Shown here: one piece after another, positions 22,140-32,432 of the stretch | Position numbering within the stretch: position 1 is the stretch's first letter | Layout: the number at the start of each line of letters is the position of its first letter | Assembly: GCF_947507565.1 (NCBI RefSeq) | Contig: NC_089192.1 | Coordinates: forward strand, 1,674,001 to 1,738,000 | Source of the DNA: Oscarella lobularis | Lineage: Eukaryota > Porifera > Homoscleromorpha > Homosclerophorida > Oscarellidae | Direction: 5' to 3' | Length of the DNA stretch: 64,000 nucleotides | Program-made: the position numbers and the translations under genes | The notes under the pieces: generated by a model | Database searches by the model: none | What the model was told of the DNA's origin: nothing | What the model saw: the letters and a program-made list of their open reading frames with translations, nothing else

Positions 22140-23234
22140 ACTCAAGAGTAAGCATGATTTCAAGTGAGAATTTCTGCACGGGTATCGCCCTTTATGGTGG
22201 AAAAACGACGTATCGAAGCCGTCTCTGGCTACGTAAAATGCCTTGTTCACGTATTCGCTCTAATTGGCTGTAAAAAAGGACCTGTTAGCGGAATACCTGT
22301 CGTGTCAAATTTCTGTAAGGATGGCTGGCAAATGAGGTCGAAAGGAATTCCCGAAAGAGGCCAAGGCACCATTCGAATAAGATCGGAGAGAAAAAAGAGA
22401 GCGATTTGCCTGAAAACACTGCCATCGCCTCGATAAATCGCCAAAAATTTCGTCGAAACGCCAAATGAACCGGCCGAAAGTGTGCTGGCAGAAACCGGCT
22501 GAAGTGGAACACCGGCCGAAATTGAGACAATGCAGCCAAAATTGACATCTAGAGAAGTAAAAGCCGATCTAATTAGGAGACCGACTGGGAAAAAAACAGG
22601 CAGAAATCAATGAAAGCCGGCTAAAAAGTTGTTACCGGCTAAAATGATAAACCTGCGGAAAAGAGCTCGCGATTATCACTCGCAACATGCGAGAAAAGAC
22701 GTGAATGAGCCGAAAGGGAGCGCCATGGAGCGAAGAAGCGACGCCAAGAAAGCAGGGAAAAACTCAGGTGACGCGTGTGACGTCACGAATGGCGTCGAGC
22801 GCCGATACCCTCAAGAGGGGCCTCGGCAGCAAACGAAAGCGGAAGGCGAGGCAGAACGCCTCGAAAAAATGCGCTCGGGGATTCGAAAAGGTCGTCCGAT
22901 CGCGATCGGCGACCTGTCGATCTTCAAGACGACCTTCGAAAGCGATTTCGGGACGATTCGAGTTCGATAATCGTCGCTTTGCAGCGGCGGAAACGTCGCG
23001 AGCTCTTTGAACGGCGAGCGAGAAGCCGCTCCCGAAAACAACGATGGCGTCCCCAAAAGGGACCCCGGTCAGCTTCTTTAGGTCGTCGTCGGCTCCGTCG
23101 TCGGCGGAAGCGGCGCCCGATACGTTTGGCGAGCGAGCGCGGGGCGTGTCCACGCGAAGGTCACGCGCCCGGAAGCTTAGTGACGTCGTGCGCGGGACCC
23201 GGGGCCCCTGGTCAACGGCGATCGAAAATAAATG
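22140..23234. other. No gene supported upstream of the gypsy LTR
   Basis: 22430-22640 contains scattered CCGGC(T/C)GAAA motifs. 22700-23230 is GC-rich with overlapping open frames on both strands (e.g. 22764-23153 minus, 129 codons), none with a recognisable motif. Overlap of similar-length frames on both strands argues against any single one being real. Confidence 0.35.
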
Positions 23235-23335
23235 TGTGGTAAAGCGAGATACGAGACTCGATAAGGGAGGGGTAGAATGGGCGTTTAAAGAGAATATAGA
23301 TCAGTCTTGGTTCTGACTCGAGTAGGCGAAGATCA
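23235..23335 (+). repeat. 5' LTR (101 bp)
   Basis: Starts TG and ends CA. The partner at 28319-28423 differs by a few substitutions and a 3-4 nt insertion (GAGCTCTAATA versus GAGAATA). It is unusually short for an LTR; a real LTR may be slightly longer if the ends are diverged. Confidence 0.75.
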
Positions 23336-23352
23336 CTGGTGACAGGAGTACC

Positions 23353-24275
23353 ATGTCCACCGACAACGACGGCCAGCCTCCGGCTCCCGTCGACGTCAAA
23401 CCACCCACCGACCCGGTTGGTGCTGCGGCCAACCTCCGCTGCAGCGCCCTGCTTCCCCCTCCGTTCCGTAACAGCAGCGATCAATCATGGGACGACTGGG
23501 AGGAGGATTTTCAAGCTTGCGCCACTCTTAACGCCTGGGACGACGCCACTCGCTGCCACATTTTGGGTATGCGCTTGCAGGGTCCGGCTCGCGACGCCCT
23601 CCGTGCTCTTTCCTCCGACACAAAGTCAAAGTTTTCCTCCCTCGTCGCTGCGCTGCGCACCCGTTTTCTACCGGCAAATCGTTTGGAGGTTAAGCGATCG
23701 ACGTTTCGCCTTCGCCGTCAAGGCCCCGCCGAGTCTCTCTTGGATTTCGGAAACGCGGTTAACGGTCTATCCGCGCAAGCGTTTCCAGCGATGGACTTGA
23801 CTCAGCGCGATCTGCTGGCGCGCGACCAGTTTCTGGATGGGCTGCTGGACCCGAATCTTCGTCTTCGTGTTCAATATAGCGCCCCGACCAGTTTCGACGA
23901 CGCGGTTCGCCTTGCACTCGAAGCTCACGCCGCCGAAACGGCAGAAAGTCGCCCTCGTTCTCAAGATTCGTCCATTTCCGGCGATGCTACAGCGACGCCA
24001 CATTCACTCGTCACGACGGCCACGCCTGCCTCGTCTTTGATGAAAGCCGTCGAAACGCAGACCGCTCTTCTCACCTCTGTGTTGGAACGTCTCACCCGCA
24101 ACGACGCTTCGCCCCACTCTGTCTACGCCATTCCCTCGGGACCTCCAAGCACTCTTCGAGCGCCTGTTCCTTTTTCCCAGCGTCGCTGTTAGGATTGCGG
24201 CCGGTTTGGCCATATTCGTGTTAATTGTCCGAAGTTTGGGGGGAAACATGAAAATTCCGCACAGTGTGTCTCTGA
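23353..24275 (+). pseudogene. gag: capsid plus CCHC zinc knuckle broken by a TAG
   Basis: ATG at 23353 (TACC-ATG) opens 279 codons. A Pro-rich start is followed by a capsid with SWDDWEEDFQACATLNAWDD and, further on, SLLDFGNAVNGLSAQAFP, as in Mag/gypsy capsids. The frame ends in RRC-stop-DCGRFGHIRVNCPKF at 24190. Reading through the TAG restores a perfect C-x2-C-x4-H-x4-C knuckle, so the stop sits exactly inside the zinc finger. This is most simply a nonsense mutation. Gag would package the element RNA in cytoplasmic particles. Confidence 0.75.
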
Positions 24276-24299
24276 GCATTCGCGCGAACATACGCCCGT

Positions 24300-26530
24300 C
24301 ATTCATTACGTCGCCGCCCTCCAGGCGTCCCCGATATCCTCCGACTCTATTTTTCAAGTTGCTGCGACATTGAACGGCGTGTCGTTCCGTTGTCTCATTG
24401 ACACCGGAGCGGCGATTTCCATCCTTCCGCCGTCTTTCGCGTCATTCCCTTGCACTGAGCGCCTCGCGACGGCGAGCGGTCACACGGTGCCTGTTGCTGG
24501 GGTGGTCGAACTTCCGGTTGCGTTCGGTTCTTGGACGACCCGACATTGTTTTCGTGTTGCGGATATAGCAACGAATCCAAATCCTTGGTGCCGATTTCAT
24601 TGTGAGCCATGGCCTGGACATTGCAGTTCGAACTCACAAACTGCAGCTTCCTTCCGGTGCCGAGTGGCCGCTTCTCACCCCGCGCCGGCGCCGTCGCCAT
24701 CGCCTTCTCCACAGTCAGCTGCGCAGCCGGTGTATTCCATTGTTCTTTCCTAATCTGTTGTTTTCGCTGCGGATCAACGTGAGATGATCGTCGCTGGGTT
24801 GGTCGTTGACGCTGTTACGAAAGAACCTTGTCGTTCTTCGTCTGTTCCATTGTTATTTGAACCGCTAGAGACTTTAGAGAGCAAATTGGATCTACTGGCC
24901 CCGGCGTCGCTGGCGATCAACGCTACCTGAATAATTCCGGTACGACTTTAGAATACGGCAGGAAAACGCAAGCTTTACAAAGGCAAACGTCTTGGAACGG
25001 CGGACGTGATTGATCAAGAGAAGTTGACCGCCTCCGTCTTCGACGCTGTTCCCACCGATGATGGATGGACTCCGCCTTTTGGCCCTACTCCGCAATTGTC
25101 ACCTTCGGAGCGCGCCTCGCTCGTCCGGCTTCTCGGCGAGTTCCGCGATATCTTTAGTCGGAACAACGCTGACCTCGGGCGCACCGACGTGACCCAGCAC
25201 CGCATTGTCACTACCGAACACGTCCCCGTTCATTCGCCGCCGTATCGCCAGCCCTATCATCTCCGCCCTGAGATTGATCGTCAAGTCGCCGAGATGCTCG
25301 ACATGGGTGTTATTACACCTAGCTCCAGCCCATTGTCTTCACCGGTCCTGCTGGTCCCCAAAAAAATGGATCCGTTCGCTTCTGTGTGGATTTTCGTCGT
25401 GTCAATGAGCTGACAGTAAAAGATGTCTACCCTATACCACGTATCGACGAGACTCTCGATGGGCTCTACGACGTAAAGTATTTCAGTACGCTGGACCTTG
25501 CGTCTGGCTATTCGCAGGTGCTAATGGCCGCCGAAGACCGTGCTAAAACAGCCTTTTCTACAAACGGCGGACACTACGAATTCAAGGTTATGCCTTTTGG
25601 CCTTACCAACGCCCCGCAACGTTTCAACGATTGATGGATCTCGTTCTGCGTGGGTTACACTTGGACATATATGTGCATGGTGTACCTTGACGATGTCCTC
25701 GTTCACTCCCGCACGTTTACAGATCACCTCGACCACCTGCGGGCTGTCTTTCTACGTCTTCGTGGAGCTGGTTTAAAACTTCGCACCGAAAAATGCTCGT
25801 TTCTCCGTCCGGAGGTTCCGTACTTGGGCCACGTCGTTAGCGCTGCTGAAGTTTCTACCGATCCAAGCAAGATTTCAAAAGTACGAGACTGGCTGGTACC
25901 GTCTTCGAAATCCGACATACGTTCCTTTGTGAACTTTGCCGGGTTTTACCGCCGGTTTATTTCGGACTTTTCTGCCATCGCTGCACACTCCACGACCTCG
26001 CCGCGCCGCGCACATCGTTCTCTTGGACACCGACAGCCCAAACGGCGTTCAAAACGCTTAAGACAAAGCTTACGTCTGCTCCGGTGCTGGCGTTCCCCTG
26101 TTTCAACACTCCGTTTTGCCTCAAACCGACGCCAGTGATATCGGGCTCGGCGCTGTTCTCACGCAAATTATTGACGACGTGGAGCGACCGATCGCTTATG
26201 CTAGTAAAAAGCTCGATCCAGCGGAGCGCAATTATAGCGCAACGGAAAAGGAGCTGTTTGCTGTGAAATGAGGAATGGCGCACTTTCGTCCCTATCTTCT
26301 CGGAGCAAAATTCGTCGTTGTTACGGATTCCTTGTGCACGTTCGCACCATAAAACAGCCCGCCGGAAGAATGGGTCGTTGGCTGCATGCCATCAGTCAGT
26401 TTGATTTCGAGGTGGTATACAAACCCGGGCGACTTCACACGGATGCCGACGCGCTGTCGAGGATCTGCGCCGCTACGACGCTTCTTCCGTCTGTTTCGTC
26501 GGACGTGCTTGTCGCTGCTAGCTATTTGCC
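24300..26530 (+). pseudogene. pol part 1: protease, RT and RNase H
   Basis: Protease active site RCLIDTGAAISILPPSFAS at ~24394. RT blocks: RQPYHLRPEIDRQVAEMLDM (~25240), then after a frameshift FRRVNELTVKDVYPIPRIDE, STLDLASGYSQV and MPFGLTNAPQRF, a TGA at 25632, and the catalytic YLDDVLVHS (~25685). RNase H starts with a DASD-like block in broken frames (~26125) and ends with QFDFEVVYKPG and HTDADALSRI (~26400). At least six frame disruptions, so no functional polyprotein. Confidence 0.8.
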
Positions 26531-26581
26531 ACGGTAATTTCTTGTCTACGTGCGGGCTCCGACCGACCACCGGTTGCAGGC

Positions 26582-28306
26582 ATGTGGAGGACTGGAGCGC
26601 TTCGACGTTTTCGCCAAATATGGTGTCAGCTTGAGATCGGCGGAGATGGCGTGTTGTACCGCAATACCCGTCTTGGAGCACAACTAGACAAGACGAAGAT
26701 TCTGGTTGTACCGTCGACTCTTGTTCCGGACGTTTTGCAGAAAGTCCATGCCGACCCTATGGGCGGTCACTCTGGCGTTAACAAAACCATTGCGACTCTA
26801 ATTCAGCGCTACTATTGGCCCGGTTTTTCTTCGTCCGTTGACGACTACATTCGTCACTGCAGCACCTGCCAGCAAACCAGCCCAGCCGTGCCGCGTCCGA
26901 AAGCACCCTTGCAACCGATTCCTGTCGGAGGACCCTTTGAGATGATCGCGATGGATTTCTTGGAGCTACCACGAACCGCCGGCGGCAACCGCTACATGTT
27001 GGTGGTTTCCGACTATTTTACCCGCTGGCCAGAAGCTTTTGCCACGACCGACCAGAAGAGCGAAACCGTCGCGCGCATTCTCATGGACGGAGTTGTAGCG
27101 CGACACGGCCTGCCCCAGGTATTGCACTCGGATCAAGGACCGAGTTTTGAAAGTAAAGTTATCCGGCATCTTTGCGACTGGCTCGGAATTCGAAAGACGC
27201 GCACCACGCCGTATCACCCACAGGGCGACGGCTTGGTAGAGCGGTTTAATCGCACGCTATTGGGCAAGCTGCGCGCTTACTGCCACACCAACCCGCATGA
27301 TTGGGATCGCTATCTGGACACCGCATTAGGATCGTACCGGACGTCCACGCAAGCGTCGCTAGGCGCGTCTCCCTTCGAATTATTGTATGGTCGGTGTCCT
27401 CGTCTCCCCACTGATGCGGCGTACGGAGCTTCTTTTCCCGACGCAGTTGACACAGGCGAACATCTACGAAAAATCCAAGCTCGCCTGGCCGCTGCCCGAG
27501 AAGTGGTCGACGCCACACTTACGGCCGCTCAAGACCGCCAACAACGAGGAGCACCAGTTCATCACGAGATTTACACTACCGGTGATTTAGTTTACCTCCA
27601 CAACCCCGGCCGTCTGCGTGGCAAGTCTCACAAGCTACTTTTGGTCTGGGACGGACCGTTTTGCATTGTCGCCACAAAAGGAAGAAACGTTTACGTTGTC
27701 AGCCCTGCTGACAAGAAAGGACGCAAGCGTTGCGTCCATCATGACCGGTTGAAGCGATGTTATCGTAGACGTGATTGTGATCTCGATGTCCACGACACAG
27801 AGCAAGCGCCGCCAGGGGAACCTTCGTCTCGCAGACAGGCTTCCGCGGACGAACAAGCAATTTCCTCTAAGCCGCCGTTGGAGAGTGAACGGCAGTCTGG
27901 GCGGGACATAGAGATCGACAGCCGGAATAGCGGGACGAGTCTGTGCGGGATATCGAGGCTAGCCAGTCTGCGTTCACTCTTCCAGACACGGCTTTTACGC
28001 TGCCACCCAACGCAGGGACAGTCTCAAGTCGAGCGAACAGAACTGCTAGTGGAAGAGCCCGATGTTCCCGCGGGAGATGAAGAGACCGTTCCGGGAGTAG
28101 AAGCCCGTAATGCCGATGTGCCCGTTCAGGTGGAGCCAACCGCACCAAAGGATGGACATTTAGTTCAGACAGTGCCTGTCCAGGAACCGGTACCCCCGGA
28201 GCGTCCACGTCGCACCATCCGGTTGCCTCGACGTTTTCGACGGATTTGTGATGAGCGCCGACGAGGAGGACGAAAACGACGTTTGAGATTTGAGAACCCC
28301 CTCTAG
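26582..28306 (+). CDS. pol part 2: integrase, long intact frame
   Basis: 574 codons. An HHCC zinc-binding module comes first (H in GGHSGVNKTI, then HCSTCQQT). The catalytic triad follows: first Asp in MIAMDFLELPRTAGG, second Asp in LHSDQGPSFESKV, and Glu in GDGLVERFNRTL. A GPY/F-type module (LLLVWDGPFCIVATKG, VHHDRLKRC) follows, then a ~180-residue variable tail rich in Pro/Glu/Arg. The true polyprotein would continue from RNase H upstream, so the first ATG here is not the biological start. It would insert the cDNA in the nucleus. Confidence 0.8.
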   Translation: MWRTGALRRFRQIWCQLEIGGDGVLYRNTRLGAQLDKTKILVVPSTLVPDVLQKVHADPMGGHSGVNKTIATLIQRYYWPGFSSSVDDYIRHCSTCQQTSPAVPRPKAPLQPIPVGGPFEMIAMDFLELPRTAGGNRYMLVVSDYFTRWPEAFATTDQKSETVARILMDGVVARHGLPQVLHSDQGPSFESKVIRHLCDWLGIRKTRTTPYHPQGDGLVERFNRTLLGKLRAYCHTNPHDWDRYLDTALGSYRTSTQASLGASPFELLYGRCPRLPTDAAYGASFPDAVDTGEHLRKIQARLAAAREVVDATLTAAQDRQQRGAPVHHEIYTTGDLVYLHNPGRLRGKSHKLLLVWDGPFCIVATKGRNVYVVSPADKKGRKRCVHHDRLKRCYRRRDCDLDVHDTEQAPPGEPSSRRQASADEQAISSKPPLESERQSGRDIEIDSRNSGTSLCGISRLASLRSLFQTRLLRCHPTQGQSQVERTELLVEEPDVPAGDEETVPGVEARNADVPVQVEPTAPKDGHLVQTVPVQEPVPPERPRRTIRLPRRFRRICDERRRGGRKRRLRFENPL

Positions 28307-28318
28307 AGTATGCAGTGG

Positions 28319-28423
28319 TGTGGTAAAGCGAGATACGGGACTCGATAAGGGAGGGGTAGAATGGGCGTGTAAAGAGCTCTAATATAGATCAGTCTTGGTT
28401 CTGACTCGAGTAGGCGAGGATCA
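28319..28423 (+). repeat. 3' LTR (105 bp)
   Basis: Partner of 23235-23335. It lies 13 bases after the TAG stop of the integrase frame (28304-28306). No obvious polypurine tract precedes it. Confidence 0.75.
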
Positions 28424-28591
28424 CGTTATTACAAATGTCACGATTTCGGCGACCGGCGCGTCGAAGCGAAACGCGCACGCTGGCGAGCGAGGAGAGCTGA
28501 GAAATTTGAAGCGAAGCGTTGCGTGTCCCGGACAACCGCGTGACCGTTACATAGGGAACGTGACGAAAATTTCTCTTATTAATAGACTAGC

Positions 28592-29297
28592 TGAGTACCC
28601 GCTTCGCCCGGGTTGTGTGCTTGAGATTCCTTGGTTCTGCGACAGACACGTGAAAATTTGACATTTCCGGCGATTCTTTCGGTAATAGTTGGTGTTACTT
28701 CCGGTCGTCACTACCGGTCGTTAATACTGGTGCGTTTTCGGTCTTTGTTGTGCCGTTCTCGTTAATCACGCCGCGCCAAGAACAAAGTTACATCTTGCGA
28801 CCCGCGTTTTTGTAAGTACATAGGGACTGCAGTTTGAAATACCAGCTGGTTTTTTTCAGAGTAAGTGCGCTTGAAGTTACCCGATACGTTGTGCAAATGG
28901 AGTTATGTGTGTAAGTATGAGAAAGTGACAGTGAATATTGAGTACCCGGCTTCGCCCGGGTTGTTTGCTTGAAATTCTAAGTTTTCCTTGGTTCTGCGAC
29001 AGACACGTGGAAAGTTGACATTTCCGGCGTTACTCCGGTAATAGTTATCGTTATATTTCTGGTCGTCACTACCGTTCGTTATTACCGGCACTTTTTCGGT
29101 CTTTGTGAACCCGTTTTCGCTGATCAGGCTGCGCCAAGAACGAAGTTACGTCTTGCCACCGGCGTTTTGGTCGGTACGTGCGAACTTCACTTTGAGAAAG
29201 AAGTTCTTGTTCAGAGTAAGTGCGCTCGAAGTTACCCGGTACGATGTGCAAATGGGGGGCTATTGTGTTAGTATTAGAAAGTGACCGTGAATATCAT
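28592..29297. repeat. Two ~350-bp direct repeats (retroposon-like, GAGTACCCGCTTCGCCCGGG start)
   Basis: Unit 1 (28592-28940) and unit 2 (28939-29297) both begin GAGTACCC(G)GCTTCGCCCGGGTTG and share GGTTCTGCGACAGACACGTG, GCGCCAAGAAC and AGAGTAAGTGCGCT, ending in GTGA(C)...GTGAATAT. Identity is roughly 80% by eye. Abutting full units suggest a tandem duplication or a retroposon inserted into its own kind. No coding frame. Confidence 0.8.
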
Positions 29298-29529
29298 GCA
29301 GTCAGAGTCATTGTATACTCTCATTGAAAAACAGCGTCTCCAGAGGTACCATCGTACGTTTTGAGCAACACCCGCTCCTGTGAAGGTTGTGTTCTGGCAG
29401 TGGCTTAGTCTATCGTTAATATGGAGCACCTAAGGTGATTAATTAAAAATCGATATCCTTCTATTGATTTAGCCAGATAATCAGTTAGATTATATTAGTT
29501 CAATGGGTACGGTGATGCCCTACTATACC

Positions 29530-30129
29530 AATAGACCATATTAGAGAGGAGGAGCCTCTTCAGGCATGCGCAGACGTCCACGGTAAAATCCGGGACACAT
29601 CGTCTGCTAAAACAAGCCATGTCCCGACATAGACCCATCGATGTGGCTAATTGCCGCTTTCCTAGCGATTCGGTACGTTCAATAGCAGTACGTATCGTGT
29701 CTTAAGCGCGATATCTAAGCTACTGTTTAGCGGTTTCACGTTTCGAAGGCGTCGGCAAATTTTTGTCATGGACAGTAGTCCAACTAAAAGACTGGCTTCG
29801 AGGAAACTCGCGAGAGCAAGTTTTCCGCCAGAAAGCGGAGTCTCAGGCGAGTTTTCTCGAAGCCAGTTTTTCAGTTGGACTACTGTCCATGACAAAAATT
29901 TGCCGACGCCTTCGAAACGTGAAACCGCTAAACAGTAGCATAGATATCGCGCTTAAGGCACGATACGTACTGCTATTGAATGTACCGAATCGCTAGGAAA
30001 GCGGCAATTAGCCACATCAAGGGGTCAATGTCGGGACATGGCTTGTTTTAGGAGACGATGTGTCCCGGATTTTTACCGTCGACGTCTGCGCACGCCTGAA
30101 GAGGCTCCTCCTCTCTAATATGGTCTATT
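29530..30129. mobile_element. 600-bp foldback element, ~280-bp arms
   Basis: Starts AATAGACCATATTAGAGAGG and ends CCTCTCTAATATGGTCTATT. The arms pair almost throughout (e.g. GGCGTCGGCAAATTTTTGTC against its complement), leaving a loop of ~45 nt around 29815-29855 (GAGAGCAAGTTTTCCGCCAG). As each arm is transcribable, open frames in it (e.g. MSWTVVQLK on both strands) are mirror copies and not genes. Confidence 0.9.
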
Positions 30130-30227
30130 AGGAGTGGATGCGCTATGATTAACGTGAAATCAAGATTGAAAGGCGTGTAAAATGGCTTTTATAATATATT
30201 ACGTACATACCTCAAGTATGTTTCGGA

Positions 30228-30530
30228 ATGGATCCAACGCTGAGTGCTTTGAAATCACAAGACCAAGTCCTTCCCTCTCTCGCCCAGAATTACACAGACA
30301 TTCATTGGCTTTCAGAACGAGCCATTCTTGCTCCCACCAACGAATCCGTTTACCTCATAAATGACAATCTTCTCAAACTGATTCCCACTCAAGAACGACA
30401 CTACATCTCCATTGATACAATAGTCGAAATTGATGACGCAGTCAACTATCCCACTGAATTTCTAAATTCTCTTAATCCAACCGAACTACCAAGAAACGAA
30501 GGGCGCTCTAATGCAACCCGCTCCTTATAA
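30228..30530 (+). pseudogene. Helitron PIF1-type helicase fragment
   Basis: The frame reads LAQNYTDIHWLSERAILAPT, then NESVYLINDNLLKLIP, then NYPTEFLNSLNPTELP. In Helitron helicases the same order (YP.L..N..D..WL.ERAILAP.N, then YPTEFLNSL.P..LP.H) lies between the central and the C-terminal helicase motifs. The frame stops matching exactly where the 40-bp minisatellite begins (~30490). Only ~85 residues of a >1,000-residue protein remain. Confidence 0.65.
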
Positions 30531-31628
30531 GAAACGCTCTAATGACACGCTCTTTATATAAGAAATGTTAGGCGCTCTAATGCAACACGCTCCCTATTCA
30601 AGAAACGACAGGCGCTCTAATGCAACTAGCTCCCTATATAAGAAACGAATGGCGCTCTAATGCAACCCGCTCCTTATATAAGAAACGAACTGCGCTCTAA
30701 TGCAACAGGCTGCTTTTATAAGAAACGAAGGGCGCTCTGATTCAACATGCTCCTTATATAAGAAACGAAGGGAGCTCTAATGCAACCAGCTCCTTATATA
30801 AGAAATGAAAGGCGCTCTAATGCAACCCGTTCCTTATATAAGAAAGGAAGGGCGCTCTAATGCAAAACGTACCCTATATAAGAAACGAAGGGCGCTCTAA
30901 TGCAACACGCTCCCTATATAAGAGACGATTCGCGCTTTAATGCAACCCGCTCTTTATAAAGGAAAAGAAAAGCGCTCTAATGCAACGAGCTCCCTATATA
31001 AGAAACGATGGGCGTTCTACTGCAACGGGCTTTTTATATAACAAACGAAGGGCGCTCTAATGCAACTCAATCCTTATATAAGAAACGAAGGGCGCTGTAA
31101 TGCAACCCGCTCTTTATATAAGGAAGGAAGGGCGCTATAATGCAACCCGCAACTTACATAAGAACTGAACTGCGCTCTAATGCAACACGCTCCTTATATA
31201 CGAAACGAAGGGCGCTCTAACGCAACACGCTCCTTATATCAGAAACGATGGGTTCTCTAAGGCAACCCGCACCTTATATAAGAAACGAAAGGCACCCTAA
31301 TGCAACACGCTCCCTATATAAGAAACGAAAGGCGCTCTAATGAGACAAGCTATATAAGAAACGAAGGGCGCTTTAATGCAATCCGCTCCTTTTATAAGAA
31401 ACGAAGGGCGCTCTAATGCAGCCCGCTCCTTTATAAGAAACGAAAGCCGCTCTAATGCAACACGCTCCCTATACAAGAAACGATGGGCGCTCTAATACAA
31501 ACCGCACCCTATATAAGAAACGAATGGCGCTGCAATGCAACCCGCTCCTTATATAAGAAACGAACTGCGCTCTAATGCAACAGGCTGCTTTCATAAGAAA
31601 CGAAGGGAGCCCTGATGCAACATGCTGA
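30502..31628. repeat. 40-bp minisatellite, 28-29 units
   Basis: Consensus GGCGCTCTAATGCAACACGC-TCCTTATATAAGAAACGAAG, 40 bp, with 1-8 differences per unit and a few 4-nt deletions. Units near 30655-30760 and those near 31535-31628 share the same unit-specific changes (ACAGGCTGCTTT then GATGCAACATGCT), so a block was duplicated. Each unit carries TATATAAG. The left border is in a Helitron helicase fragment and the right border merges into a UBA1 exon (GATGCAACATGCTGAAGAG). Confidence 0.95.
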
Positions 31629-32083
31629 AGAGCAGCAAGTCGAGATCCAGGAAAAGAGTTTCCAACCGGTAGCCAAAGAGATAAACGGTTCTTCTAAGAA
31701 AAACAAACACATACATCTAGACGGGAACTCGTTACGACGGGCAAGTGGCAGTGTTCGGCGAAGACTTCCAGAAGAAGTTATCCCAACAGAAGATCTTTGT
31801 GGTCAGACCAAAGACCAAGAAAAAAATAATATCAAACTCATTTCCCTATGTTTCCTCCCTCCTAGGTTGGCTCAGGAGCGATTGGCCGCGAACTCTTGAA
31901 AAATTTCGCTATGATGGGCGTTGCCAGTGGCGACGGCGGCGAAATCGTCGTCACCGACATGGATCAGATCGAAAAGTCGAATTTGAATCGACAATTTCTC
32001 TTTCGACCGTGGGACGTGCAGAAGACGAAATCGTCGACCGCCGCGAAAGCGGTCAAGGAGATGAATCCCGATATTCGTTTACG
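31621..32083 (+). pseudogene. UBA1: UBA1 (ubiquitin E1) fragment, three exons
   Basis: Three phase-consistent segments: 31621-31668 (EEQQVEIQEKSFQP), 31721-31801 (TGTRYDGQVAVFGEDFQKKL, ending QQKIFV) and 31866-32083 ([55 protein letters not shown]). This is the start of the active adenylation domain of ubiquitin-activating enzyme, including the nucleotide-binding G-x-G-x-x-G loop and the Asp/Arg ATP-contact residues. Introns are 52 and 64 nt, and the first uses donor CCG|GTAGCC. The first donor of exon 2 (GTG|GTCAGA) is weak. Canonical GCELLKNF is GRELLKNF. Neither earlier nor later UBA1 exons are seen in the flanks, so this is probably an orphan fragment. Confidence 0.75.
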
Positions 32084-32104
32084 GTACTGTATCTAAAAAA
32101 TAGA

Positions 32105-32347
32105 TCACCAATGTAAATGAATATCTGGGCTGCTTGAGTATCGCGCGCTGCAGTGCGGTTTCCAACGGCAACAAGGCATGTCGGACTTTCGATCGTTGGA
32201 AGATCGAATGCAAGAGAATGTCTTTGCGAAAATAACCAACTCGAAGTTGAGGTTGCCAAAGTGCTCGTATAGCGCGCTACGTCGACGATAGACTTCGTCT
32301 AGGTTCTTTATTGCGTTGTGGACTTGCATTCGCTGACCGTGCCGCAA
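32105..32347 (-). other. Open frame, unassigned
   Basis: Minus-strand 80-codon frame with [20 protein letters not shown] and YEHFGNLNFELVIF, a natural-looking helical composition. It lies between the UBA1 and WARS2 fragments. No splice partner or family recognised. Confidence 0.25.
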
Positions 32348-32432
32348 GATGCGAGTCGCCTAAGGGCGAATATCCGAGATATGGCTATTTCCTTGTTAGC
32401 CTGTGGAGTGAATCCTGGATAAGAACATCTTA

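Larger units (their letters stand above)
23235..28423 (+). mobile_element. Ty3/gypsy LTR retrotransposon (frameshifted copy)
   Basis: Direct terminal repeats TGTGGTAAAGCGAG...GTAGGCGA(A/G)GATCA occur at 23235-23335 and 28319-28423, ~95% alike by eye. One base after the left LTR a TGGTGACAGGAG primer-binding-like site follows. Between them, in order, are capsid, zinc knuckle, protease, RT, RNase H and integrase with a GPY/F-type tail, the Ty3/gypsy arrangement. Several stops and frameshifts show it is inactive, but the close LTRs suggest it is not ancient. I see no matching short target duplication at the two outer borders. Confidence 0.85.

Noticed and set aside
22764-23153. 129-codon minus ORF upstream of the gypsy LTR
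   Set aside because: GC-rich region with similar-length frames on both strands, no motif and no splice signals.
29662-29996. Paired ORFs MSWTVVQLKNW / MSWTVVQLKDW on opposite strands
   Set aside because: They are mirror copies produced by the foldback arms, not two genes.
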